DNA from: Lachnospiraceae bacterium
Lineage (GTDB): Bacteria; Bacillota; Clostridia; Lachnospirales; Lachnospiraceae
NCBI GenBank assembly: GCA_030524705.1
Contig: JAUNGD010000002.1
Span: forward strand, 1 to 64,000
Direction: 5' to 3'
DNA length: 64,000 nucleotides
Positions 43,547 through 51,643 of this stretch are shown one piece after another (the first letter of the stretch is position 1; each line of letters starts with the position of its first letter). The notes below the pieces were generated by a model. That model ran no database searches. It saw only the letters and a program-made list of their open reading frames with translations, and was not told where the DNA came from. A program made the translations under genes and the position numbers.

Positions 43547-43598
43547 ATATTAGCTATAAATTGATAAAATAAGAAAAATATGATAATATATTAGCTAT
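43547..43598 (+). promoter_or_regulatory. hipBA promoter with paired operator-like repeats
   Basis: TTGATA (43561-43566), 17 bp, TAATAT (43584-43589). ATATTAGCTAT occurs at 43547-43557, just before the -35, and at 43588-43598, overlapping the -10, the expected transcription start and the start codon (43597). The repeats have a palindromic TAGCTA core and are the likely binding sites of the HipB-like protein. The -10 position predicts transcription starting at the ATG itself. Confidence 0.6.
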
Positions 43599-43881
43599 GA
43601 ATACATTTTATTTTCTTCAAAAAACACCGGGAGAGATTGATAAAATCATTGCCGAGAGAATTCGAGGGATCCGCAAAAGAAGAAAAATATCACAGAAAAG
43701 TCTGAGCGAAAGATCAGGAGTAAGCTTGGGGTCTGTGAAGCGCTTCGAACAAAGCGGCGAGATTTCATTGCGCTCTCTGACCAAAATTGCGATTGCACTG
43801 GGACTCGACCATGAGCTTGCTCAGCTGTTTGAGGAGGTTCCCTTTTTATCCATTGAGGAGGTCATAAATGAACAGGATTAA
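43597..43881 (+). CDS. HipB-like HTH antitoxin
   Basis: 94 residues. Lambda-repressor-type HTH (about 20-75: IRGIRKRRKISQKSLSERSG, SLGSVKRFEQSGEISLRSLTKIAIALG). No Shine-Dalgarno sequence precedes the ATG, and none of the in-frame alternatives has one. It overlaps the toxin gene by 14 bases. Its expected role is to bind the upstream repeats and to neutralise the HipA-like kinase. Confidence 0.85.
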   Translation: MNTFYFLQKTPGEIDKIIAERIRGIRKRRKISQKSLSERSGVSLGSVKRFEQSGEISLRSLTKIAIALGLDHELAQLFEEVPFLSIEEVINEQD

Positions 43882-45007
43882 AAGGTTAAATGTTTTGTAC
43901 CATGGGCAAAAGGTCGGAACGATGGCTCTGTATAAGGAGCATTTTGCAGCATTTGAGTATGACCGGGAATGGATTGCAGAGGGGTTTGCCATCAGCCCCT
44001 TTTCACTTCCGCTGGAGCAAAGAGTATTTGTGCCGAAGATAGATCCATTCGAAGGAATTTTTGGCGTATTTGCAGACAGCCTGCCGGATGGCTGGGGCCG
44101 TCTTCTGGCAGATCGGTTTTTACTGAAAAATCATATGAATCCGAAAGAAATAGGAAATTTGAATCGTTTGGCGATTGTTGGAAGCTCCGGGATGGGGGCG
44201 TTAACTTACGAGCCTGATCTGAATGATGAACAGGAAGAAACCAAAATGGATTGGGATGAAATTGCCCGGGAATGCAGCAAAATTCTGCAGGCAAAGGAAT
44301 CGGAAAATCTGGATGAGCTTTTCAGGCTAGGCGGTTCTTCCGGCGGAGCAAGGCCGAAGATTCTTACAAATATAAACGGCGAGGACTGGATAATCAAATT
44401 TCCTTCTTCGGAGGATGAGGACTGGGCAGGAGTACGGGAATACGAGTATTCCATATGTGCAAAGGAATGCGGGATATGTATGGAGGAGACGCGTCTGTTT
44501 CCGTCTAAGTTATGTGAAGGGTATTTTGGAACAAAGCGCTTTGACAGAAAAAGAAAAAATGGAGGCATAATAGAACGGGTTCACATGCTGTCAGTCAGCG
44601 CGGTTCTGGAAACGTCTCACCGGATTCCAAATCTGGATTACGATATTTTGATGAAGCTTACTCTGGAATTAACCAGGGATTATTCTGAGCTGGAAAAATT
44701 GTATCGGTTGATGTGCTTCAATGTATTTGCGCATAACAGGGACGACCACTCCAGGAATTTTACTTATTTATATGAGGAACAGGAAGACCGCTGGAGATTG
44801 TCTCCGGCGTATGACCTGACCTTCAGTTATTCTCTGGGAGGCGAGCACGCCACTACAGTGCATGGAAACGGCAGAGATCCCGGAATTCCCGATATTCTTG
44901 CAGTGGCAAAGAATGTCGGGATCAACGAAAAGCGGGCCAAACGAATTGCACAGGAAATACAGGAATGTGTATACGAACGCTTAGCACGGTGGCTGAGAAA
45001 AAGGTAA
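43868..45007 (+). CDS. HipA-like Ser/Thr kinase toxin
   Basis: 379 residues, somewhat shorter than E. coli HipA (440). The N-terminal subdomain has the family block FADSLPDGWGRLLADR; the P-loop-like FRLGGSSGGARPK, the catalytic HNRDDHSRNFTYL (Asp as base, Asn as metal ligand) and the metal-binding SPAYDLT follow. HipA kinases phosphorylate glutamyl-tRNA synthetase or related targets to cause growth arrest. Catalytic residues appear intact, so it is probably active. Followed by a terminator. Confidence 0.9.
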   Translation: MNRIKRLNVLYHGQKVGTMALYKEHFAAFEYDREWIAEGFAISPFSLPLEQRVFVPKIDPFEGIFGVFADSLPDGWGRLLADRFLLKNHMNPKEIGNLNRLAIVGSSGMGALTYEPDLNDEQEETKMDWDEIARECSKILQAKESENLDELFRLGGSSGGARPKILTNINGEDWIIKFPSSEDEDWAGVREYEYSICAKECGICMEETRLFPSKLCEGYFGTKRFDRKRKNGGIIERVHMLSVSAVLETSHRIPNLDYDILMKLTLELTRDYSELEKLYRLMCFNVFAHNRDDHSRNFTYLYEEQEDRWRLSPAYDLTFSYSLGGEHATTVHGNGRDPGIPDILAVAKNVGINEKRAKRIAQEIQECVYERLARWLRKR

Positions 45008-45014
45008 ATTTAAT

Positions 45015-45054
45015 ACCCCCAATACGGTGAGATATTTGCCGTACTGGGGGATTT
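45015..45054. terminator. terminator shared by hipA-like and htpG genes
   Basis: CCCCCAATACGG (45015-45026) pairs with CCGTACTGGGGG (45038-45049) with one mismatch, followed by ATTTTAT on plus. It lies between convergent genes; the minus-strand tract is weak. Confidence 0.75.
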
Positions 45055-45086
45055 TATCTGTCTGTATTCTGAGATAATTTTCTGAA

Positions 45087-47168
45087 TTATTTCGCCAGCA
45101 GCATCAGGATCTCGTTGCTTCTTGCAATGAATTTCGTCATTTCCTCCGGTGCCAGCGGCTTATGTGCGATCATAGCCAGATCATAAAGCTGCTCACAGAT
45201 CATCGGCACGTGTTCGGAATCCTTGTTTTCGGCAACGTACTGTACCAGCTTGTTGTTGGCGTTCAGCACCAGCGTTTCGCTTCCGCCGAACATGGACGGA
45301 TCCATACCGTACATATTGTACATTTTCATCATTTCCTGCATACGTCTGCTTTCCTCGGAGAGCGTAATCATGGAAGAAATGTTTTCGTTTTTGAATTTTT
45401 CTACCTTTACTTCGAGGCTGTCCTTGCCGAGAGCCTTGCGGAATACCTCTGTCAGCGTGTCAGTGGTTTCCTTTAATGCTTCTGCGTCGGTTTCTTCTTT
45501 GGCGGAATCCGTAACGTCGGCGTCAATTCTCTGGAATTTGATCTTGTCATTGATCTGCTCCATATGAGAGATGAATGCGGTGTCGATGTTGTGGCGCAGG
45601 ATAACGGCGTCCATGCCGGACTCCCGGAACATATTGATGTACTGGCTCTGCTGTACCTCGTCGGTTACGTAGTAGATGGTCTGTTTTTCCGGCTCTTTTT
45701 CCTCTGCATCGGTATCGGCAGCGTTTTCCGCAGTCTCCGCAGCCTCTGTTGTCTCTGCAGCTGTCTCGCCTTCGGCTTCCTTTGCTTCCTCTTCCTTTAC
45801 AAGATCCTTGATGGTCAGGTATTTTCCGTCAAGATTCTTGTAGAGAACGTAGTCCATGATCTTTTCACCGAATTTGGTATCCTTGATGCAGCCGAACTTG
45901 ATGAACGGGCTGATATCGTCCCAGTATTTCTCATAGTTTTCCCGGTCGGTTTTGCACATTCCAGTGAGCTTGTCAGCCACCTTCTTGGTGATATAATCAG
46001 AAATCTTCTTTACAAAGCCGTCGTTCTGCAGAGCGGAACGGGATACGTTCAGCGGCAGGTCCGGGCAGTCGATGACGCCCTTCAGCAGCATCAGGAATTC
46101 AGGAATGACTTCTTTGATATTGTCCGCGATGAAGACCTGATTGTTGTACAGCTTGATCTTTCCCTCGATGGAATCGTACTCCGTGTTGATCTTCGGGAAG
46201 TAGAGGATACCCTTCAGGTTGAACGGATAGTCCATATTCAAATGGATCCAGAACAGAGGCTCCTTATAATCCAGGAATACCTTGCGGTAAAATTCTCTGT
46301 ATTCTTCCTCGGTGCAGTCGTTGGGATGCTTGGTCCACAGCGGATGCGGGTCGCTTAAGGAAACGGGACGCTTGTTGATCTTTACGCGGTCCCGGGCAGG
46401 AGAAATCTCAACGATCTCCTTTTCGCCGTTTTCATTCTCTTTTTCCTCGGTCTTTGCTTCCTCATGGATGCGCTCAACGACAACGTCATCCTCCCGAAGC
46501 TCGGATTCGTCGATGGTCTCATACTGCTGCTCAGCGTTTGCTTTGGAAAGGAAAATTTCTACCGGCATGAAGGAGCAGTACTTTTCGATGATCTCCCGGG
46601 CGCGGTATTCATTTGCAAATTCCAGGGCGTCCTCGCTGAGGAACAGGGTGATCTCCGTACCTACCTGGGTGCGGCTGCCCTCTGACAGCGTATATTCTGT
46701 GCCGCCGTCGCATTCCCAGTGTACCGGAGCAGCTCCTTCTTTATAAGAAAGTGTATCAATATGCACTTCATCGGCAACCATAAATGCAGAGTAGAAGCCA
46801 AGGCCGAAGTGTCCGATGATCTCATCCTCCGTGGTCTTGTCCTTATATTTCTCAAGAAAATCAGTAGCGCCGGAAAAAGCGATCTGGGTGATGTATTCCT
46901 CCACCTCGTCGGCAGTCATACCGAGACCAGTATCAATGAACTTCAGCGTTTTTTCTTCGGGATTTACGATGACCTCGATTTTCTTTTTGTAATCCTCCGG
47001 GAAGGTGTATTCGCCCATGATCTCCAGCTTCTCCAGCTTGGTGATGGCGTCGCAGCCGTTGGAGACCAGCTCACGGAAAAAGATATCGTGGTCAGAATAC
47101 AGCCATTTTTTTATAATGGGAAAAATATTTTCGCTGTTGATGGAAAGACTTCCGGTTTTTGTGCTCAT
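45087..47168 (-). CDS. htpG: Hsp90-family chaperone HtpG
   Basis: 693 residues. The N-terminal GHKL ATPase domain has FFRELVSNGCDAITKL, FIDTGLGMT and GHFGLGFYSAFMVAD. The middle domain follows, including the catalytic-loop Arg region (LNVSRSALQND), and then the dimerisation domain. Longer than many bacterial HtpG proteins (about 620-640) because of an acidic Glu/Ala/Thr-rich insert near residues 465-505. A folding chaperone acting with the DnaK system. The start has AAAGGAG upstream. A CIRCE element and a consensus promoter lie 5', pointing to HrcA control. Confidence 0.96.
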   Translation of the reverse strand: MSTKTGSLSINSENIFPIIKKWLYSDHDIFFRELVSNGCDAITKLEKLEIMGEYTFPEDYKKKIEVIVNPEEKTLKFIDTGLGMTADEVEEYITQIAFSGATDFLEKYKDKTTEDEIIGHFGLGFYSAFMVADEVHIDTLSYKEGAAPVHWECDGGTEYTLSEGSRTQVGTEITLFLSEDALEFANEYRAREIIEKYCSFMPVEIFLSKANAEQQYETIDESELREDDVVVERIHEEAKTEEKENENGEKEIVEISPARDRVKINKRPVSLSDPHPLWTKHPNDCTEEEYREFYRKVFLDYKEPLFWIHLNMDYPFNLKGILYFPKINTEYDSIEGKIKLYNNQVFIADNIKEVIPEFLMLLKGVIDCPDLPLNVSRSALQNDGFVKKISDYITKKVADKLTGMCKTDRENYEKYWDDISPFIKFGCIKDTKFGEKIMDYVLYKNLDGKYLTIKDLVKEEEAKEAEGETAAETTEAAETAENAADTDAEEKEPEKQTIYYVTDEVQQSQYINMFRESGMDAVILRHNIDTAFISHMEQINDKIKFQRIDADVTDSAKEETDAEALKETTDTLTEVFRKALGKDSLEVKVEKFKNENISSMITLSEESRRMQEMMKMYNMYGMDPSMFGGSETLVLNANNKLVQYVAENKDSEHVPMICEQLYDLAMIAHKPLAPEEMTKFIARSNEILMLLAK

Positions 47169-47277
47169 GTAGCAACAACTCCTTTTTAAAATAATATTCT
47201 GTTTTGATGTATATAGCCAATAGCATTTTCAACTGCGTTGCAGTATGGAAAATGACGTTGACCTCGTAATTGCTTCT

Positions 47278-47306
47278 ATATTAATACGGTAAAAAAGAAA
47301 TGTCAA
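47278..47306 (-). promoter_or_regulatory. consensus sigma-A promoter of htpG
   Basis: On the minus strand: TTGACA (47306-47301), 17 bp, TAATAT (47283-47278), leaving a leader of about 100 bases before the htpG start at 47168. Confidence 0.85.
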
Positions 47307-47313
47307 GAAAAAA

Positions 47314-47340
47314 TTAGCACTCAATCGAAATGAGTGCTAA
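47314..47340 (-). promoter_or_regulatory. perfect CIRCE element (HrcA operator)
   Basis: TTAGCACTC (47314-47322), nine bases, GAGTGCTAA (47332-47340): an exact match to the CIRCE consensus. It lies 7 bp upstream of the htpG -35 box, not downstream of the -10 as is usual. The stop codon of the upstream minus-strand gene (47337-47339) is inside the right arm. Confidence 0.95.
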
Positions 47341-47834
47341 CAAAAAGGAATCTGCTTTTGATGGAAGAATTTTTCCAGCATGGAATCCCAGGTATGCTCC
47401 AGAGATTTGTCGAGAGAAAAGATCCGCAGGGAGGTACCGCTGACGCAGGTAAGGACAGTACCGTCAAAATGAATATTGAGAAAGAGGCCGTCCACATCCT
47501 CGGGCCGTAAGGCTATGCCGGACTGTGCAAGCAGCGTTTCGACATTGTGCGGGGCAAGACGAAATACGATATGGAAATTCAGGGGCGTGTTTTTCCCTCT
47601 GGTCAGATCAAAAAAAAATGGACGGACACGTTTCCACAGCGTATATCCGTGCCGTTCCGGAGCGGACATTTCTGTTTCTGCATCGTGAAGGTATTCCGGA
47701 TGGAAGCTTCCGTCGATATGGAAAGCTGCGAAGGTGGTAATAGAAGCTTCTGACAGAAGAAAGGTATCAAAGGTCTCCTGGATCAGCAGTTTTTTTGTGA
47801 AGTCCCGGATGTCCTGTATCTGATATGAACGCAA
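47337..47834 (-). CDS. DUF5721-like conserved protein
   Basis: 165 residues from a TTG start at 47834, chosen because AAAGGAGG stands 8 bases upstream and homologues I recall begin at this point (xxxxQIxDIRDFTKKLL). The frame is open to 47957 but that extension has no ribosome site and a composition unlike coding sequence. Motifs visible: LIQETFDTFLLSEASITTFAAFHIDG and the closing WDSMLEKFFHQ. The 5721 family name is from memory. Function unknown. Its stop lies within the CIRCE element of htpG. Confidence 0.7.
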   Translation of the reverse strand: MRSYQIQDIRDFTKKLLIQETFDTFLLSEASITTFAAFHIDGSFHPEYLHDAETEMSAPERHGYTLWKRVRPFFFDLTRGKNTPLNFHIVFRLAPHNVETLLAQSGIALRPEDVDGLFLNIHFDGTVLTCVSGTSLRIFSLDKSLEHTWDSMLEKFFHQKQIPFC

Positions 47835-48054
47835 TGGGGTATCCTCCTTTCGATACGATGTATTATACCGTATGCGGCATATTTTTGGCAATGTCAAAAA
47901 GGGAGAATCCTGTAATACAAAAAGAGATTTATAAAAAAAATAATTAACTCTTTTCAAGACAGAGCAGATGTGATATGATTATGTAGTATTCAAAACTATG
48001 TTATAAGATTATTGAAAACTTTATTTGAGGTTTGTTTTGATTCAGGAGGTTGTT

Positions 48055-48894
48055 ATGGAGTACATTATCGTAATGGACAGTTGCGGAGAGCGCACAGAAA
48101 AAATGAAACAGGATGAGAGGGTAGTGCCGGCTCCGCTGACAATGCAGGTGGATGAATTTTCTTTTATAGATGATGATACATTTGATCAGGCAGACTTTCT
48201 GAAAAAGATAGCGGACAGTCCGAATTGCCCGAAGTCAGCCTGTCCGTCTCCCGACTATTATAAAGAGGCATTTGCCCGGAGTACGGAGCGTGCGTATGCG
48301 GTGACGCTTTCTGCGGAACTTTCAGGTTCCTACAACAGTGCGATGCTTGCCAGGGATCTTTTGCTGGAGGAGCGGCCGGATATGAAGGTTCATGTGTTTA
48401 ATTCCAGATCTGCTTCGATCGGAGAGACATTGATAACACTTAAGATACAGGAATGTGAGGAAGCAGGCATGTCTTTTGAGCAGACCGTGGAGACAGTGGA
48501 AGCGTATATCGACGGCCAGAATACGTATTTTGTCCTGGAGGATCTTGAGACGCTCCGTAAGAACGGACGCCTCAGCAACATAAAGGCGTTTCTGGCTTCC
48601 GCCCTCAAGATCAAGCCGGTCATGGGATCCACGCCGGAGGGAAGTATCGTACAGCTTGACCAGGCCCGCGGGATCAATAAGGCTCTCGTGAAGATGGTGA
48701 GCTATTTGACAGAGCAGGTGGAAAGGCCGGAGGAAAAGATTCTGGCAATTTCTCACTGTCACTGCTATGACCGCGGTGTGATGGTACGGGATGCGATTCT
48801 TGACAAGATCAAAGTGAAGGATGTGATTCTTCTTGATACGGCTGGAATTTCTACGATGTATGCGAATGATGGAGGAATTATCCTGGCGATTTAG
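48055..48894 (+). CDS. DegV-family fatty-acid-binding protein
   Basis: 279 residues from ATG 48055 (CAGGAGG upstream), not the in-frame Met at 48025. Two-domain DegV fold: VMDSCGERTEKM at the start, SCPSPDYYKEAF-like SACPSPDYYKEAF, AVTLSAELSGSYNSAMLA (the Ser residues that bind the fatty-acid carboxylate) and DLETLRKNGRLSNIKA. In Staphylococcus FakB proteins of this family present fatty acids to the kinase FakA; the FakA partner is not in the window. Confidence 0.92.
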   Translation: MEYIIVMDSCGERTEKMKQDERVVPAPLTMQVDEFSFIDDDTFDQADFLKKIADSPNCPKSACPSPDYYKEAFARSTERAYAVTLSAELSGSYNSAMLARDLLLEERPDMKVHVFNSRSASIGETLITLKIQECEEAGMSFEQTVETVEAYIDGQNTYFVLEDLETLRKNGRLSNIKAFLASALKIKPVMGSTPEGSIVQLDQARGINKALVKMVSYLTEQVERPEEKILAISHCHCYDRGVMVRDAILDKIKVKDVILLDTAGISTMYANDGGIILAI

Positions 48895-48945
48895 ACAGAC
48901 AGGTGGCAGATTCTGCTGTCCCGGGCCGGATATGACAAAAAAATA

Positions 48946-48973
48946 TTGAAATTCTGTTGGAATCGTGTATACT
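48946..48973 (+). promoter_or_regulatory. promoter of the small membrane protein gene
   Basis: TTGAAA (48946-48951), 16 bp, TATACT (48968-48973), giving a leader of about 70 bases. Confidence 0.6.
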
Positions 48974-49048
48974 GTTTAAGTAAGAAAGCTGTGTTGCGCG
49001 GCAGGTTTGTGCACAGCTCTGAGTAATTTCAAAAGGAGAGATAGATAC

Positions 49049-49303
49049 ATGAGTCAGGCAAAGGTTGATCGATATAAAGAAGAAAAGCGGAATCGTGCCA
49101 AGATCATCAAGAAAGAAAAAAGACAGTGGATGGCAACAAAGGCAGGGCTGTCTTTGGTAGCACTGGTGCTGGTGGTATGGGCTGGTGTTTCCGTTTACAA
49201 TGGAATAAATGCACCGGACAGTTCTCAGATAGAAAAGCCAACCTATACGGTAGATACGTCTGCAGTGGATGATTTTTTGTCAGATATGAGTGTGGAGGAA
49301 TAA
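49049..49303 (+). CDS. small single-pass membrane protein of unknown function
   Basis: 84 residues from ATG 49049 (AAAGGAGAG upstream). A very basic N-terminal part (KVDRYKEEKRNRAKIIKKEKRQ) precedes one membrane helix (about 33-52, GLSLVALVLVVWAGVSVY) and a short acidic outer tail. By the positive-inside rule the basic part is cytoplasmic. I believe similar proteins occur across Lachnospiraceae; role unknown. It has its own promoter and terminator. Confidence 0.7.
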   Translation: MSQAKVDRYKEEKRNRAKIIKKEKRQWMATKAGLSLVALVLVVWAGVSVYNGINAPDSSQIEKPTYTVDTSAVDDFLSDMSVEE

Positions 49304-49374
49304 AAGACAGCGGCGGGCAGTATTGTTCGTATACGGCGAATGCACCTTAGCCCATTCATTTTATATTTGTTTGG

Positions 49375-49422
49375 AAACTGCCGTTTCTTAGACCGGGATG
49401 TTTAGGGAACGACAGTTTTTTT
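49375..49422 (+). terminator. intrinsic terminator after the small membrane protein gene
   Basis: AAACTGCCGTTTC (49375-49387) pairs with GGAACGACAGTTT (49406-49418) with one mismatch, followed by a run of seven T that overlaps the stem end. Confidence 0.75.
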
Positions 49423-49482
49423 GCTTGCAGAAGAGTATAACATGGGGTAAAATAAAGGGTAGCGATTACAGGGGGAAAGAGA

Positions 49483-50034
49483 ATGATTGAAACGTTATTG
49501 ACTCTGGATGGAAACATATTACTCTGGATACAGGACAACATGCGGGCGGCCTGGCTTACGCCGGTCATGATCACGATCACGAAGCTCGGCGGGCTTGGTT
49601 TTATCTGGATCCTGCTATCCCTGATCCTGCTCTGCTTCAAGAAGACCAGATGGGCAGGCGTGGCGGGCATTGTGGGGCTGCTGTTTTCCCTGTTCCTGAA
49701 CAACTGGCTTTTGAAAAATGCGTTTCACCGTATACGGCCCTACGAGGTGATCGACGGGCTTGTGCTGCTGACGAATAAGGCCACGGATTTTTCGTTTCCT
49801 TCCGGTCATTCCGGCAGCTCCTTTGCGGCGGCGGTGGCCATTGTCCGCAGCCTGAAGGGAAGCAGGGCCAGATGGCTTGCTCTTGCCTTTGCGTTTCTTA
49901 TGGCGTTTACCCGCCTGTATATCGGTATTCATTATCCGACAGATGTTCTCTGCGGAGCCCTTACCGGGACGCTCTGCGGCCTGGCAGCAGCTTGGCTTGT
50001 GGACAGATTTCGGGTAAGCATATTACAAAAATGA
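49483..50034 (+). CDS. PAP2-family membrane phosphatase
   Basis: 183 residues with five to six hydrophobic helices. All three PAP2 motifs are present: KNAFHRIRP (K-x6-RP), FPSGHSGSS (PSGH) and TRLYIGIHYPTD (R-x5-H-x3-D). The active site faces outside. Likely undecaprenyl-diphosphate or phosphatidate phosphatase. The three catalytic motifs make the call firm; the exact substrate is not determined. Confidence 0.93.
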   Translation: MIETLLTLDGNILLWIQDNMRAAWLTPVMITITKLGGLGFIWILLSLILLCFKKTRWAGVAGIVGLLFSLFLNNWLLKNAFHRIRPYEVIDGLVLLTNKATDFSFPSGHSGSSFAAAVAIVRSLKGSRARWLALAFAFLMAFTRLYIGIHYPTDVLCGALTGTLCGLAAAWLVDRFRVSILQK

Positions 50035-50101
50035 TGCGGGACACGGATTTAAAATGTGTGCCGGGTTATGGATGACATAGCAAAGAAAGGTGGTGGTTTT
50101 T

Positions 50102-50224
50102 ATGAAACAACATACAGCAAAAAGTACTTCGGACGTTCCTGGGCCTGACCCTATCATAAAAACTGCATATAAGGAGGTTTGCTATGTTAGACATCGAAGA
50201 AATGAGGGAGTACATCGAACATAA
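50102..50224 (+). CDS. possible proline-rich leader ORF overlapping mgtE
   Basis: 40 codons from ATG 50102, preceded by AAAGGTGGTGG. The frame contains DVPGPDPII, a Pro/Asp-rich stretch, then runs through the ribosome site of mgtE (AAGGAGG) and 41 bases into mgtE, ending at TAA 50222-50224. Translation of this frame would cover and so regulate the mgtE start. The idea draws on the proline/acid-rich MgtL-type leaders of enterobacterial Mg2+ genes. Evidence is positional only. Confidence 0.3.
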   Translation: MKQHTAKSTSDVPGPDPIIKTAYKEVCYVRHRRNEGVHRT

Positions 50225-51533
50225 GCAGTATGCGAAGATCCGCAGCGAGATTGTAGAGATGAATGAGGCGGATATTGCGGCCATGATGGAAGAGCTGGAG
50301 CTGCCGGGGACGGAGCTGATCAAGGTTTTCCGTATGCTGCCGAAGTCCATTGCAGCGGATGTATTTTCTTTTTTACCCATTGAAGTGGAACAGGAAATTA
50401 TTACTTCTCTGACCGACCGGGAGGCGGCTACCATCATTGACAATCTGTTTGCCGATGATGCGGCGGACCTGATTGACGAGATGCCGGCCAACGTAGTAAA
50501 GCGTCTTCTGGCCCAGACGACGCCGGAGACGAGGCGGGATATCAATCACCTGCTTCAGTATCCGGAGGATTCCGCCGGCAGCATTATGACGGTGGAGTTT
50601 GTGGATCTGAAGGAAGGCTATACGGTGGAGCAGGCCATCGAGCGGATCCGAAAGGTCGGAATCGACAAAGAGACGATCAATACATGTTATGTGACAAATC
50701 AGCACCGGACGATCCGGGGCACGATTTCCCTGAGAATGCTTTTGCTCAGCGAGTCTTCGGAGCGGATCGGCGATCTCATGGAGGAGAACGTCATTACCAT
50801 CAATACGCTGATGGACCAGGAGGAGGTCGCAAGACAGTTCCAGAAATACGACTTTGACGCCATGCCTGTTGTGGACAGCGAGAACCGTCTGGTGGGTATT
50901 ATTACCGTCGATGATATTATGGATATCATTGAGCAGGAGGCCACCGAGGATATCGAAATGATGGCGGCTATCACGCCCACCGATAAGCCTTATATGAAGA
51001 CGTCGGTGCTGGAGACCTTTCGGAAGCGTATTCCGTGGCTGCTTTTCCTGATGATTTCCGCCACCTTCACCGGAAAGATCATTCAGGGCTATCAGGATGC
51101 GCTGGCGGCCTATGCCGTGCTTACCATGTATATCCCGATGTTCATGGATACCGGCGGAAACGCCGGAGGACAGGCGTCCGTAACGATCATTCGAAGCATT
51201 TCCCTTGGCGAGGTGGAATTCGGAGATATCTTCCGGGTTGTCTGGAAGGAAATCCGGGTGGCGGTGCTCTGCGGCGTTACTCTGGCGCTGGTGAATTTTG
51301 CGAAACTGCTGATCCTGGATAAGGTCGGAATGCAGGTGGCGCTGATCGTGTGCCTGACTATGGTGGTGACCGTCATGGTGGCCAAGATCGTGGGCTGTAC
51401 CCTTCCGATGCTGGCAAAGCAGGTCGGCTTTGACCCGGCGGTGATGGCGAGTCCGTTTATCACCACCATCGTGGATGCAGTTTCTCTGGTTATCTATTTC
51501 CAGATCGCTACGAGAATGCTGGGGATTTCCTGA
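50184..51533 (+). CDS. mgtE: MgtE-family magnesium channel
   Basis: 449 residues, the standard MgtE length. An N-terminal helical superhelix domain (about 1-130) is rich in Asp/Glu for Mg2+ sensing, followed by tandem CBS domains (about 135-260, with YVTNQHRTIRGTI and MPVVDSENRLVGIITVDDIMDI), the plug helix, and five membrane helices (about 285-449) with the pore block MDTGGNAGGQASVTIIRS. A Mg2+-gated channel for Mg2+ uptake. No M-box riboswitch was recognised in the 149-bp leader. Confidence 0.95.
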   Translation: MLDIEEMREYIEHKQYAKIRSEIVEMNEADIAAMMEELELPGTELIKVFRMLPKSIAADVFSFLPIEVEQEIITSLTDREAATIIDNLFADDAADLIDEMPANVVKRLLAQTTPETRRDINHLLQYPEDSAGSIMTVEFVDLKEGYTVEQAIERIRKVGIDKETINTCYVTNQHRTIRGTISLRMLLLSESSERIGDLMEENVITINTLMDQEEVARQFQKYDFDAMPVVDSENRLVGIITVDDIMDIIEQEATEDIEMMAAITPTDKPYMKTSVLETFRKRIPWLLFLMISATFTGKIIQGYQDALAAYAVLTMYIPMFMDTGGNAGGQASVTIIRSISLGEVEFGDIFRVVWKEIRVAVLCGVTLALVNFAKLLILDKVGMQVALIVCLTMVVTVMVAKIVGCTLPMLAKQVGFDPAVMASPFITTIVDAVSLVIYFQIATRMLGIS

Positions 51534-51579
51534 CAAAGACCCTGAAGAATCGGCAGGGTGCAAATACAGAATTTAAATA

Positions 51580-51606
51580 ACAGCCAGGATGGGGAATCCT
51601 GGCTGT
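51580..51606. other. perfect 11-bp hairpin after mgtE
   Basis: ACAGCCAGGAT (51580-51590) / ATCCTGGCTGT (51596-51606), 5-base loop. There is no T-run after it on plus; probably a 3' mRNA hairpin or a factor-dependent end of the mgtE transcript. Confidence 0.55.
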
Positions 51607-51643
51607 CTGAAAAACAGTGTCTACGGGAAAGGATTTTGATGGA

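Noticed and set aside
50035..50183. Mg2+ riboswitch (M-box) before mgtE
   Set aside because: The 149-bp leader shows none of the conserved M-box helices I can recall and no terminator stem; the upstream ORF seemed the better-supported feature.
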